Origin: DAOUBA01 sp034432855
GTDB lineage: Bacteria > Chloroflexota > Anaerolineae > B4-G1
Direction of reading: 5' to 3'
Assembly: GCA_034432855.1 (NCBI GenBank)
Contig: DAOUBA010000014.1
Span: 1-41,626, forward strand
Length of the DNA: 41,626 nt
The position numbers were made by a program, and so were the translations under genes. Below, in pieces: positions 18,248 through 26,465 of this stretch (position 1 is its first letter; every line of letters starts with the position of its first letter). The notes under the pieces are model-generated. The model made no database searches and was not told the DNA's origin. It saw only the letters and a list, made by a program, of their open reading frames with translations.

Positions 18248-18934
18248 ATGCCAAGAAGAAAACAATCACGCGGTACTTGTATGTACTGTGGGCAGGAGAT
18301 GGCCAAGGCGGGGATGACGAAACATCTGCCCGTCTGCGCCAGACGCCAGCCCATCATCGCCGAGGCCGACGCCAGACCCGGCGCCACGCAGAAACTGTAC
18401 CACCTGCGCGCGCAGGATGCCTGGGGCGGCACGTTCTGGCTCGATCTGGAGATGAACGGCAACGCCAGTCTAAAGAAACTCGACGAATATCTGCGCGCGA
18501 TCTGGCTGGAATGCTGTGGTCACCTGAGCGAGTTTACCTACGGGCGCGGGTGGGGCGAGCACGAGGTAGCCATGAGCAGGCGCGCCGACCAGGTCTTTGC
18601 GCCGGGGGTCGAATTGACACACATCTACGACTTTGGCACCACATCTGAGACACTCATCACCTGCGTGGACGTGCGCGAAGGCAAACCGACCACATCCCAT
18701 CCCATTGCATTGATGGCACGTAACAACATGCCGGAGTTCGCATGCCAGGAATGCGGGCAACCCGCTTCCTGGCTGTGCATAGAGTGCGTGTACGAAGAGG
18801 ACCGACCGGGATGGCTGTGCGATAAGCACGTTGAGGACCATCCGCACGAGGATTACGGCGAGCCGTTCCCGCTGGTCAATTCACCCCGTCTCGGCATGTG
18901 CGGCTACACCGGTCCAGCCGAGCCGCCCTACTAA
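18248..18934 (+). CDS. pRiA4b ORF-3-like protein with two zinc-binding segments
   Basis: A 228-residue protein whose middle (about 50-145) follows the plasmid pRiA4b ORF-3 / IS1096 TnpR-like fold, with the L-x-x-L-x-x-x-I-W-L-E-C-C-G-H-L-S-x-F and L-T-H-I-Y-D-F-G blocks. The N-terminus has a C2HC finger (C11, C14, H26, C30). The C-terminus has a Cys/His cluster (C166, C169, C177, C180, C191, H194, H198, H200) that could bind one or two zinc ions. Biochemical role is unknown. It begins 23 bp after the HEPN gene and may be co-transcribed with it. No linked transposase is visible. Confidence 0.75.
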   Translation: MPRRKQSRGTCMYCGQEMAKAGMTKHLPVCARRQPIIAEADARPGATQKLYHLRAQDAWGGTFWLDLEMNGNASLKKLDEYLRAIWLECCGHLSEFTYGRGWGEHEVAMSRRADQVFAPGVELTHIYDFGTTSETLITCVDVREGKPTTSHPIALMARNNMPEFACQECGQPASWLCIECVYEEDRPGWLCDKHVEDHPHEDYGEPFPLVNSPRLGMCGYTGPAEPPY

Positions 18935-18941
18935 AAACTAT

Positions 18942-19101
18942 TAACTGCTCAGCCCGCTGGCGTTCAGCGATTGAAATCGCCTCTTGAGGGCTCTTAGCCA
19001 GGCGTCCACCTGCGTGGATGCTGCCGCAGCGACTGCGTAGGCGGTCGCCCGGCGCACAGCGCCCTCCCAGGCGCGGTTTCAACCGCCTGCCTGAGCAGTT
19101 A
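18942..19101. repeat. 160-bp palindromic element with nested hairpins
   Basis: The ends TAACTGCTCAG (18942-18952) and CTGAGCAGTTA (19091-19101) are perfect 11-bp inverted repeats. Inside each end lies a further small palindrome: GCGATT-GA-AATCGC at 18967-18980 and GCGGTT-TC-AACCGC at 19073-19086, themselves near reverse complements of each other. The centre is GC-rich with more short pairings. There is no gene in it. It could be a MITE-like element, a REP cluster or a structured RNA. Confidence 0.7.
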
Positions 19102-19151
19102 CAAAACTATTTGAAAAACAGGCGTGGGATGGCCTTTCCAGGCCGTCTGGG

Positions 19152-19166
19152 CAGGCTGAAAGCCTG
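19152..19166 (+). repeat. Short hairpin CAGGCT-GAA-AGCCTG before gltX
   Basis: A perfect 6-bp stem with a 3-nt loop is followed by TCCTTTT. It could act as a weak terminator for whatever lies upstream, or belong to the same repeat-rich gap (18935-19185). It ends 19 bp before the gltX start. Confidence 0.4.
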
Positions 19167-19185
19167 TCCTTTTACCGACTTGCCT

Positions 19186-20703
19186 ATGAGTGTCCGTGTT
19201 CGCTTCGCTCCCAGTCCCACCGGCAAATTGCACGTCGGCAGCGTGCGCACGGTGGTGTTCAACTGGCTCTTCGCCCGCAAGATGGGCGGCCGGTTCATCC
19301 TGCGCATCGAGGATACCGACCGCAGGCGCTATCATCCCGACAGCCTGGCGAGCATTTTCGACGGCCTGCGCTGGCTGGGCCTGGATTGGGACGAGGGGCC
19401 GGGCCTCGAGGAATTGCAGCGGGTGGGACTGAAGGACGCCGGACGCTACGCCGTCGGTGGAGCGTATGGGCCATACATCCAGTCGAATCGCCTGCCCCTC
19501 TATCGTCAGGTGGCCGAAGTGTTGCTTGCCAACGGCTGGGCTTACCGCTGCAACTGCACCCCCGAACGGCTGGCGCAGGTGCGCGCCGCACAATGGGCGC
19601 GCAAAGAGACGCCGATGTACGACCGCCACTGCCGCGATCTGCCTCCCGACGCTATCTCGCCAGATGAACCGCATGTCATCCGCCTCAAAGTGCCGCTCGC
19701 CGGCCAGACCGTCGTCCACGACGTGGTGCGCGGCGACGCCATCTTTGAGAACGCCCCGATAGACGACCAGGTCCTGCTCAAGTCCGATGGCTTCCCTACC
19801 TATCATCTGGCCGTTGTGGTGGATGACCACCTGATGCAGATCACCCACATCATCCGCGCCGACGAATGGTTCCCCAGCACGCCCAAGCACATCCTGCTCT
19901 ACCAGGCGTTGGGCTGGGAGACGCCCGTCTACTGCCACGTGCCGCTAGTGCTGGGCGACGACGGCAAAAAACTCTCCAAGCGTCACGGGGCCACCTCCAT
20001 CGCCGAGTTCCGCGCGCAGGGATACCTGCCAGAGGCGCTGCTCAATTTCCTGGCGTTGCTGGGCTGGGCGCCGGGGGAGGGGGAAGAGCAGGAGATATTC
20101 AGCCGCGAAGCGTTGATCGCGCGCTTTGACCTGTTTCGCGTCAATCGCGCGCCCGCCACCTTCTCCTACGACAAACTCGACTGGATGAACGGCGTCTACG
20201 TCCGCAGTCTGCCGGAGGAGACGCTTCTGGAACGGCTGTTGCCCTTCTGGCAGCAGGCGGGCCTGGTGCCCGACCCGTGTCCGGAGAACGAGCGTGCCCG
20301 GCTGCTCAAGATCGTCCCGCTCGTGCGCGAACGGCTCAAGCGGTTGACCGAGATCGTAGAGTGGACCGATTTTATGTTTCGGGACATCGAGCCGGTCCCG
20401 GCAGAGAAACTCGTGGGGGATAAGATGACGCCGCAGGAAAGCCTGATGGCCTTGCGGCGCGTGCGCGAGTTACTGGCCTCCATTGACTCATTCGAGGCCG
20501 AAGCCATCGAGCCGCCGATGCGCGCGCTGGTGCAGGAATTGGGCCTCAAGGCCGGGCAGTTGTTCGGCATCGTGCGCTGGGCCACCAGCGGCAAACCGGT
20601 CTCGCCGCCCCTGTTCGGCTCGCTGGAGGCAATCGGGCGCGAGCAGGTGCTCGCCCGGTTGGAAGCAGCGGAGCGGGCGTTGGAGGCGGTGGTATACTGT
20701 TGA
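19186..20703 (+). CDS. gltX: Glutamyl-tRNA synthetase
   Basis: A 505-residue class I GluRS. The start M-S-V-R-V-R-F-A-P-S-P-T-G carries the HIGH equivalent H-V-G-S (16-19). R-I-E-D-T-D follows at 40-45, the K-M-S-K-S equivalent K-L-S-K-R is at 262-266, and a helical anticodon-binding domain makes up the C-terminal third. It charges tRNA-Glu. Because glnS is present nearby, this enzyme need not misacylate tRNA-Gln. A region of about 20 residues near 74-93 looks longer than in typical GluRS. The ATG at 19186 is chosen because upstream in-frame sequence lies in the repeat element. Confidence 0.95.
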   Translation: MSVRVRFAPSPTGKLHVGSVRTVVFNWLFARKMGGRFILRIEDTDRRRYHPDSLASIFDGLRWLGLDWDEGPGLEELQRVGLKDAGRYAVGGAYGPYIQSNRLPLYRQVAEVLLANGWAYRCNCTPERLAQVRAAQWARKETPMYDRHCRDLPPDAISPDEPHVIRLKVPLAGQTVVHDVVRGDAIFENAPIDDQVLLKSDGFPTYHLAVVVDDHLMQITHIIRADEWFPSTPKHILLYQALGWETPVYCHVPLVLGDDGKKLSKRHGATSIAEFRAQGYLPEALLNFLALLGWAPGEGEEQEIFSREALIARFDLFRVNRAPATFSYDKLDWMNGVYVRSLPEETLLERLLPFWQQAGLVPDPCPENERARLLKIVPLVRERLKRLTEIVEWTDFMFRDIEPVPAEKLVGDKMTPQESLMALRRVRELLASIDSFEAEAIEPPMRALVQELGLKAGQLFGIVRWATSGKPVSPPLFGSLEAIGREQVLARLEAAERALEAVVYC

Positions 20704-20719
20704 CAGAGGAGATGTGACC

Positions 20720-21688
20720 ATGTTCTTCGATATGCCGCTCGAACAACTCCAGACCTACAAGCCGCCTCGTGAAGAGCCGCCGGATTTCGACGAGTTCTGG
20801 CAGCAGACCCTATCCGAAGCGCGGCAATTCCCTCTGGACGCGCGCTTCGAGCCGGTAGACTATGGCCTGCGTCTGGTGGAAACTTTCGACGTCACTTTCA
20901 ACGGCTATGGCGGCCAACCGGTCAAAGGCTGGCTGATCCTGCCCCGTCGGCGCAGCGGGCCATTACCGTGTGTGGTCGAGTTCATCGGCTACGGCGGGGG
21001 GCGCGGCTTTCCCACCGACTGGCTGTTGTGGGCCAACGTGGGATTTGCCCACCTGGTGATGGACACACGCGGGCAAGGGAGTTCATGGTCTCCGGGCGAC
21101 ACCCCTGACCCGGAGCCCGATGGCTCCAGTCCACACTACCCCGGATTTATGACACGCGGCATCCTCGATCCCAGAACCTACTATTACCGCCGCGTGTTTA
21201 CCGATGGCGTGCGGGCGATAGAGGCGGCCCGCTCACATCCGGCTGTGGACTCGGAGCGCATCGCAGCCACCGGTGGCAGCCAGGGCGGCGGCATGACCAT
21301 CGCCGTCGGCGGATTGGAACCCGCCGTGACGGTCGTCATGCCAGATGTGCCCTTCCTCTGCCATTATCGTCGCGCTTTGGCGATCTCCGATGCAGCGCCC
21401 TATAGTGAAATCAAGCAGTATTGCCACACCCACCGTGACAAGATTGACACCGTTTTCAGAACCCTCGCATACTTCGACGGGGTCAACTTTGCTGCCCGCT
21501 GCCAGGCCCATGCACTCTTTTCGGTGGGTTTGATGGACCTGATCTGTCCACCTTCCACCGTGTATGCAGCCTACAACCATTGGGCCGGACCGAAAGAGAT
21601 CCGTATCTATCCCTATAATGAACACGAGGGAGGCGGCACGTATCAGACGGTGGAGAAAGTCAAGTTTCTGACCGGGTTATGGGGTTAG
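20720..21688 (+). CDS. CE7-family acetyl xylan esterase / cephalosporin C deacetylase
   Basis: A 322-residue alpha/beta hydrolase of the AXE1 (CE7) family, full length. The catalytic triad is visible: S187 in G-G-S-Q-G-G, D273 in G-L-M-D-L-I-C-P-P-S-T, and H302 in N-E-H-E-G-G-G. The R-G-Q-G block is at about 117-120. Family members are cytoplasmic hexamers that remove acetyl groups from short xylo-oligosaccharides and other small acetylated substrates. No signal peptide is seen, which fits. AGAGGAG lies about 9 nt before the ATG, 16 bp after gltX. The 3' end overlaps the convergent downstream gene by 29 bp. Confidence 0.9.
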   Translation: MFFDMPLEQLQTYKPPREEPPDFDEFWQQTLSEARQFPLDARFEPVDYGLRLVETFDVTFNGYGGQPVKGWLILPRRRSGPLPCVVEFIGYGGGRGFPTDWLLWANVGFAHLVMDTRGQGSSWSPGDTPDPEPDGSSPHYPGFMTRGILDPRTYYYRRVFTDGVRAIEAARSHPAVDSERIAATGGSQGGGMTIAVGGLEPAVTVVMPDVPFLCHYRRALAISDAAPYSEIKQYCHTHRDKIDTVFRTLAYFDGVNFAARCQAHALFSVGLMDLICPPSTVYAAYNHWAGPKEIRIYPYNEHEGGGTYQTVEKVKFLTGLWG

Positions 21689-23138
21689 TTTCCTGCCGGA
21701 CGAGTTCCGTTGCCGCCGTCGCCAGCCCGACGATCAGCCAGAAGAGCGTGACCGAGTGGTGAAAGTCCAGGTTGAAAAAGTAGTGGTCGAACACACCCCC
21801 CACTAACGCCCCAACAATTCCGGCGTGCAATCCCCAAAATAGCGGTTCCACTCCTGCGCTGGCCGCTGCCAGCCTGCGCGCACGCCAAAAACGCCCGAAA
21901 AAGACAGCCATCACGACCAGGAAACCGCCCAGGCCCACGAGCCCCATCTGCTGAGCGATGAGCAGGTAGACGTTAGAGACGCCGATGTAGATGTCAATAT
22001 CGGGCGAGCCGGAAAAGCCGACGCCTAGCCAGGGATAGCGCCTGATCATGATGAGGGCATCCTTGTACTCGCCGAAGCGCATCTGCGTCGCCAGGTCCTC
22101 CCCGCGTAACCCCTGGATAAAGTGCGTAACGTAATTCTGGGTCTGCGGGAGCGCCAGCAGCAGCACGAGTGCCACGAGCAACACGATCCACAACTTGCGG
22201 TAGCGCAGCGTGGCGACGACGGCCAGCGCAATGGCAACTCCTCCCAGCGAGCCCCTGCTGATGGTCAGCCCCAGACACAACGCCATCACCGCCAGCATCG
22301 GCGCCAGGTAGCGACGGCGGATAAGGGGTCGCTGTGCGAACAGTTGCGGCACGCCAACGGCCAGCGTCAGGTTCAGCAGGCTGCCCAAGACATTGGGGTC
22401 TACCGAGGTAGATGTCGCGCGCATGGGGAGTGCGGGGTCGTCGCGGATGTAGCGCAGGACGCCTGCGCCGACAGGGTAGCCCAGCCGCCCCAGCGCCGAG
22501 AGGATGCGGATGACCAGGTCGCTCGAGATGTGTGCGGCGGTCACGTACAGGACGATGCCCACCGCAGCCTCGACGCAAGCACACACGATCAGCGCGCGAA
22601 CGATGCGGCGCAGGCGCCCTTCATCGCGCACGGTGTTGACGACGAGGAAAAAAAGCGCCATGCTGAGCACCAGTTCGGCGAAATGGCGCAGGATGTAGGG
22701 CGTCGGCGGGGCGTGGGTCAGCCCGAAGACGAATGACCCGAGCGCCATCAGCATAAAGGCGAGGATCGGCATACCCAGCGACGTGCCGATGAACTCGCGC
22801 TGCTGACCGGTGGCAATCTGGAGCACCCAGACAAGGAAGAGCATCCCCAATGCGGCGTCGAGAAAGGTGGGGGTGAAGACGATGTCGAACGGAAACGAGG
22901 CGAAGGGGAGCAGGCAGACGATGGCGATGACGCCCCAATAGGCCATCTCGATGCGACGCAGCATCCAGAGGCCGGCGACCAGGGCAACGAGCCCGGCTGA
23001 GGCGATGATGACGCCGAACTCGGCCAGGAGGTAGCCGACGGCGGCGGCCAATGCCAGGCACAATAGGAGCGTTGCCAGCACGGCCAGCCAGCGATGGCGG
23101 GAGGTAAAGATACGGTAGAGCCAGTCTTGGGTAATCAT
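21660..23138 (-). CDS. O-antigen ligase/polymerase-like membrane protein
   Basis: A 492-residue protein with about eleven or twelve hydrophobic helices and a large extracytoplasmic loop between late helices, the layout of the O-antigen ligase/Wzy_C family. The loop and following helix contain R-F-G-E-Y-K-D-A-L-I-M-I-R-R-Y-P-W-L-G-V-G-F-S, the usual conserved block (compare G-x-G and P-x-x-G-x-G in Wzy-like enzymes). Such proteins polymerise or transfer undecaprenol-linked glycans outside the membrane. It lies first from the left in the minus-strand glycan cluster. The C-terminus overlaps the convergent esterase gene by 29 bp. Confidence 0.75.
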   Translation of the reverse strand: MITQDWLYRIFTSRHRWLAVLATLLLCLALAAAVGYLLAEFGVIIASAGLVALVAGLWMLRRIEMAYWGVIAIVCLLPFASFPFDIVFTPTFLDAALGMLFLVWVLQIATGQQREFIGTSLGMPILAFMLMALGSFVFGLTHAPPTPYILRHFAELVLSMALFFLVVNTVRDEGRLRRIVRALIVCACVEAAVGIVLYVTAAHISSDLVIRILSALGRLGYPVGAGVLRYIRDDPALPMRATSTSVDPNVLGSLLNLTLAVGVPQLFAQRPLIRRRYLAPMLAVMALCLGLTISRGSLGGVAIALAVVATLRYRKLWIVLLVALVLLLALPQTQNYVTHFIQGLRGEDLATQMRFGEYKDALIMIRRYPWLGVGFSGSPDIDIYIGVSNVYLLIAQQMGLVGLGGFLVVMAVFFGRFWRARRLAAASAGVEPLFWGLHAGIVGALVGGVFDHYFFNLDFHHSVTLFWLIVGLATAATELVRQETNPITRSET

Positions 23139-23139
23139 G

Positions 23140-23167
23140 GTGATTAGTGGTTAGTGATTAGGGATTC
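23140..23167 (+). repeat. Heptamer tandem repeat GTGATTA, four units
   Basis: Units GTGATTA, GTGGTTA, GTGATTA, GGGATTC lie at the junction of the two minus-strand genes. On the minus strand they supply the last codons and the stop of the DUF2723 gene and reach to within two bases of the next start codon. Confidence 0.75.
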
Positions 23168-26100
23168 GGAGGGCTGGGGCCACGAGCCTAAGGGGACAGC
23201 GCTGAAGCGCTCGTCCAACGACGGAATAATCGTGTTCCTGAAACGCTCATAGGCCACCAGCGTGGCGCTCGTCGAGTCGCCGGTGAAATCGGCCGGTATG
23301 TGCAATAGGTGACGGTCTGTGATCCGGCTGCCGCGGATCCATTTGAGCGTGGGGATAGCGCCCAGGGCGGGCTGGCCGTCGTGCGAGTCCAGCCAGCGGC
23401 CATCGCCACCTGTAAGCCGTACGCTGATGGCATCGTCGCTCACCAGCGGGCGCAGGCCCACGAGTGTGGCATCCACCACCATCGTCTCGCCCGGATCGGC
23501 AGGGTGCGCACGCACACCGATCACGGCCATTTCGTCGCCCAGAGGGACGAACCTGGCGTCCGGCAGCGGGGTGGGCAGGCGTACCTTGCGGAGGGGCCAG
23601 CCCCACGGTCCGGCGGCGATTTGCACCCGGCCTGCGTCGTCGATCAGCGCCAGCTGCAGCGGCCCGCTCGTGTAGCCTGGCAGGTCGAACGTGACGGTCT
23701 GATAGGCATTGGCCGGGATGGTGGGCAACGAGACAGCGGCATCTTGGATATGGATGCTCTGCCTCTCCCCCGGCCCTTTCCAGCGCAGGTAGATGCGCAG
23801 TACATCGGGCACGCTGCGGTCATAGTCCACGCCGATAAGTGTCGGCCCGGCAGTGAATGGGACGTTCTGGCGGCGCAGGGTGAAGGGCGGATAGGTGAGC
23901 GGGCCGAGTTGGAGTGCGGTCAGTGTTGTCGCAGTCTCGCCCTCGGGCGTCGTCAGATTCTCGAAGCCGGCATCGGTCACGGTATAGACCCCCAGCGTGA
24001 CTCGGTAACTTGCCGACGCGAGCGTCGGGTAGAGCGGCAGCACCAATCGCTCGAAACGGATCTCGTCAGGGGCAGCATCGGCACTGAGGGAGCGGTCGGC
24101 CTGGGCCAGAACGGTACCGCTCTCGTCCATCAGCCGGACGGTGAAGGAGGGTGTCTGTTCCAGCCGCCGGACGGGTCTCCAGGCAAGGGTGATCTCGGCG
24201 GCCTGCCCTGGCTGCAAATGCTCCTGGCGCAGGCTATATCCCACCACCTGCACTGCGTCCCCGAATGTCGCGCCGACCGCGGTCAGAGGTGCCAACGTCT
24301 CGGTCACCGGACGCGGTCGGATCAAGAAGCCTGCCCCCCACGGCTCGGTCGTGTAGCCGGCAAAGTCATAACAATGGGTCAGGAGTAGCACCTGCCCCGG
24401 CGCGGTCTCCTGCACGAGCCGCCGCCAGGTCTCGGAGTACTCTTCGCCCGCCACCGGCCAGACGTAGCGCACCTCGACGTCGGGCCGCAGCCCTTCGACC
24501 TGTTGCAGGTATTGCAGGGGCATGGCCCAATGCCAGTCGGCCAGGATGCGCGCGCCGGCGGGCGCCGTCTCCAGGAGCGGCTGGACGGTCTGGCGGGTGC
24601 TGGTGTCGCGCGCCAGTTCGACGAAACTAGGCACGTGCGCCCAGCCGTTGGCAAGTCCGGCCCACAGGGCGATGGAGCAGAGGAGCAGGGGGGCAGTGGA
24701 GCGGGGGAGCGAGGGGGCGGAGGAGCGATATGCGATAAGCGATGAGCGATGAGCGAACGATGCGGGCAAAAGGCCAACGGCAATCGCGATCGGCAGGTAG
24801 GCAGGCATCAGGTACTCGACGGTCTGGGGGGCGCGATAGGTGATGGTGACGAAGGTGTGCAACGCGAGACCCCCCGCGAACAGGACGAACAGCCGCCAAT
24901 CGCGCCAGGCGAGGCCGATGAGGCCGAACAGCGCCGCTATCAGCAAGATAGGGTTGAATTGGAACCGGAAAAGGGTGGGAATAAGCGCCAGGCGGTGGGG
25001 CAGCATCGTAGCGTTCGCAAAAGCAAACATGTCGCCGCTGAAACCGCCGGCGGTAAAGTGCCAGAGGAAACCGCGCAGGGTATTCAACCCCGGCGGCGCC
25101 AGCACCGCGCCCATCGCGCCGCGGATCGGCAGGTAGGCCAGCGAGACCAGGAAGGCAACGAGTCCCACCAGCACCGCTTTCCCCCAGCGATGGGGCTGTA
25201 CGATCCGGTGCGGATCGGTAAGCAGGAGGTAGAGGATGAAGAATACGGCGATGAACGCCAGCGGCGGATAGTGGCTCCCCCCAAGGCCCAGCGCCAGCGC
25301 GAGCAGCAAGAGCGCACGGTTCTTATCCCGCGCTTCGACAGCCACCGCGAAGCAAGCCAAAGCGTAGAGAGCGAGCGCGGCGAAAAAGACAGCAGGAGTA
25401 CGCACATTGGCAATGGTCGCCTGCGCCCAGAAGGTGGTGGCCGTGCCCAGGGTCAACACTGCAGCCAGGCCACCGGCCAGCGCCACAAGCGGCGTCGCCC
25501 CCAACCGGCCTGCCCACAGACGGACAGCCCGCGCCACCAGGACGAGCGTGCCCGCCGCCAGGATCGCGCTCAGCAGGTTCAGCCGGTAGGCCGGGTTGCC
25601 CCAGGGGACGAGGCGGATGAACAGGTGGCCGATCAGCGTGTAGAGCGGGTAGCCGGGCGGATGGGCCACGCCCAGGAGCGCGGCGGCCAGTTGGAACTCG
25701 CCAGCGTCGGCGGGGAGCACGTCGCGGGCGAGGGTCACGGCGTAGACGACGAAGGAGACGGTAAAAGTAGCAAGATCGGCCCACAGTTCTGCTCGCCGTA
25801 AGGCGGCGTGTTGCAGCGCACTCAACAGCCGGAGCAACGCAGCCAGGAGCGCAACGCCGGCGGCGACGAGGAAATCGCGCTGGGGCCAGAAGACGTAAAC
25901 AAGCAGAATGACCGGAGACAAACTGGGGATTGGGGATTGGGAATTAGGGATTGGGGATTGGGAATTAGGGATTGGGGGTTGAGGATGAGTTGGGACATTG
26001 GATTTGTGATGTATGCTATGCAATAAACGATGTACCAGGCAGGCGAGTACAGCGGCGGCGAGCGCGACGGCGAAGATAAGGGCCACCGGCCAGGGGCGGC

Positions 26101-26197
26101 GGGTCACTTCGAGTGCGACGCGCGCCAGGAAGAGGCCAGTTGCCGCGCCGGGGAGTCCTTGCAGCCAGGACAGTGCACGTGCAGTGTGGGCTTTCAT
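23144..26197 (-). CDS. DUF2723 membrane protein (GT-C O-mannosyltransferase-like)
   Basis: A 1017-residue protein. The N-terminal half is a multi-helix GT-C fold with DUF2723 blocks D-A-G-E-F-Q (164-169) and H-P-P-G-Y-P-L-Y (179-186). The acidic residues after the first helix of the core are the expected catalytic site. The C-terminal half (about 580-1000) is extracytoplasmic and beta-rich, with two domains of the type also found in neighbouring GT genes. Human TMEM260, a DUF2723 member, is a protein O-mannosyltransferase; the substrate here is unknown. A hydrophilic Pro/Ser/Asn-rich segment at 72-90 and another near 490 are encoded by tandem repeats. The ATG at 26197 is preferred over 26236 because the promoter lies between them. 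Confidence 0.8.
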   Translation of the reverse strand: MKAHTARALSWLQGLPGAATGLFLARVALEVTRRPWPVALIFAVALAAAVLACLVHRLLHSIHHKSNVPTHPQPPIPNSQSPIPNSQSPIPSLSPVILLVYVFWPQRDFLVAAGVALLAALLRLLSALQHAALRRAELWADLATFTVSFVVYAVTLARDVLPADAGEFQLAAALLGVAHPPGYPLYTLIGHLFIRLVPWGNPAYRLNLLSAILAAGTLVLVARAVRLWAGRLGATPLVALAGGLAAVLTLGTATTFWAQATIANVRTPAVFFAALALYALACFAVAVEARDKNRALLLLALALGLGGSHYPPLAFIAVFFILYLLLTDPHRIVQPHRWGKAVLVGLVAFLVSLAYLPIRGAMGAVLAPPGLNTLRGFLWHFTAGGFSGDMFAFANATMLPHRLALIPTLFRFQFNPILLIAALFGLIGLAWRDWRLFVLFAGGLALHTFVTITYRAPQTVEYLMPAYLPIAIAVGLLPASFAHRSSLIAYRSSAPSLPRSTAPLLLCSIALWAGLANGWAHVPSFVELARDTSTRQTVQPLLETAPAGARILADWHWAMPLQYLQQVEGLRPDVEVRYVWPVAGEEYSETWRRLVQETAPGQVLLLTHCYDFAGYTTEPWGAGFLIRPRPVTETLAPLTAVGATFGDAVQVVGYSLRQEHLQPGQAAEITLAWRPVRRLEQTPSFTVRLMDESGTVLAQADRSLSADAAPDEIRFERLVLPLYPTLASASYRVTLGVYTVTDAGFENLTTPEGETATTLTALQLGPLTYPPFTLRRQNVPFTAGPTLIGVDYDRSVPDVLRIYLRWKGPGERQSIHIQDAAVSLPTIPANAYQTVTFDLPGYTSGPLQLALIDDAGRVQIAAGPWGWPLRKVRLPTPLPDARFVPLGDEMAVIGVRAHPADPGETMVVDATLVGLRPLVSDDAISVRLTGGDGRWLDSHDGQPALGAIPTLKWIRGSRITDRHLLHIPADFTGDSTSATLVAYERFRNTIIPSLDERFSAVPLGSWPQPSESLITNH
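24674..24759 (+). repeat. Octamer array GGAGCRRR joined to heptamer array GCGATRA
   Basis: Seven 8-bp units (consensus GGAGCNNN) run from 24674 to 24729. They pass into five 7-bp units (GCGATAT, GCGATAA, GCGATGA, GCGATGA, GCGAACG) from 24725 to 24759. The whole array is inside the DUF2723 gene and stays open on the minus strand, encoding a Ser/Arg/Pro/Leu-rich stretch between hydrophobic segments. Confidence 0.75.
25925..25980 (+). repeat. Heptamer tandem repeat GGGGATT, eight units
   Basis: Eight contiguous 7-bp units (GGGGATT, GGGGATT, GGGAATT, AGGGATT, then again GGGGATT, GGGAATT, AGGGATT, GGGGGTT) are read in frame on the minus strand as repeated P-I-P-N-S-Q-S. The complement, CCCCAAT-like, resembles the STRR heptamers described in filamentous cyanobacteria. 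Confidence 0.85.
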
Positions 26198-26207
26198 CGG
26201 TGAGCGG

Positions 26208-26236
26208 ATTATACCATCGGGCGGGGCAAAGCCCAA
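26208..26236 (-). promoter_or_regulatory. Promoter for the DUF2723 gene, near-leaderless
   Basis: On the minus strand TTGGGC (26236-26231) is followed after 17 bp by TATAAT (26213-26208). The ATG at 26197 lies only 10 nt past the -10, so the transcript would start at or within a few bases of the start codon. Confidence 0.6.
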
Positions 26237-26250
26237 GTCAGAGAAAACTT

Positions 26251-26422
26251 ACCGCCAAGAACACCGAGGTTTCCTTCGCCCCTTTGGCGTCCTTCGCGCC
26301 CTTGCGGTTCCCAAACCCCTTACGGTGAGGACTATACTGGGCACGGGCACAATCTTGCACTTTCGTTACCTGACACACCCTGGTTTTTTCCACCACGAAT
26401 GGCACGAATTGACGAATCTCAC
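26251..26422. repeat. Two intergenic palindromic repeat remnants
   Basis: The 268-bp gap between the DUF2723 start and the permease stop holds no gene. It contains an inverted pair with ends ACCGCCAAG (26251-26259) and CTTGCGGT (26301-26308), with CCTTCG(C/G) units between. At 26389-26422 there is a run of CACGAAT-type units related to the 14154-14203 repeat. Confidence 0.5.
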
Positions 26423-26465
26423 GTCAGAGACGCCTCTTACCGCAGTTTTGTACCGGAAACGAGGA

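Noticed and set aside
18248..18934. Transposon resolvase or active IS element, suggested by the IS1096 TnpR-like label of the family
   Set aside because: No transposase or terminal repeats flank the gene, and the pRiA4b ORF-3 fold is not a recombinase.
25925..25980. CRISPR array
   Set aside because: Units are 7 bp with no spacers, and the array is in frame inside a gene. The same applies to the arrays at 31353 and 31851.
23144..26236. Start of the DUF2723 gene at 26236
   Set aside because: A TTGGGC-17-TATAAT promoter occupies 26236-26208, so translation should begin at 26197.
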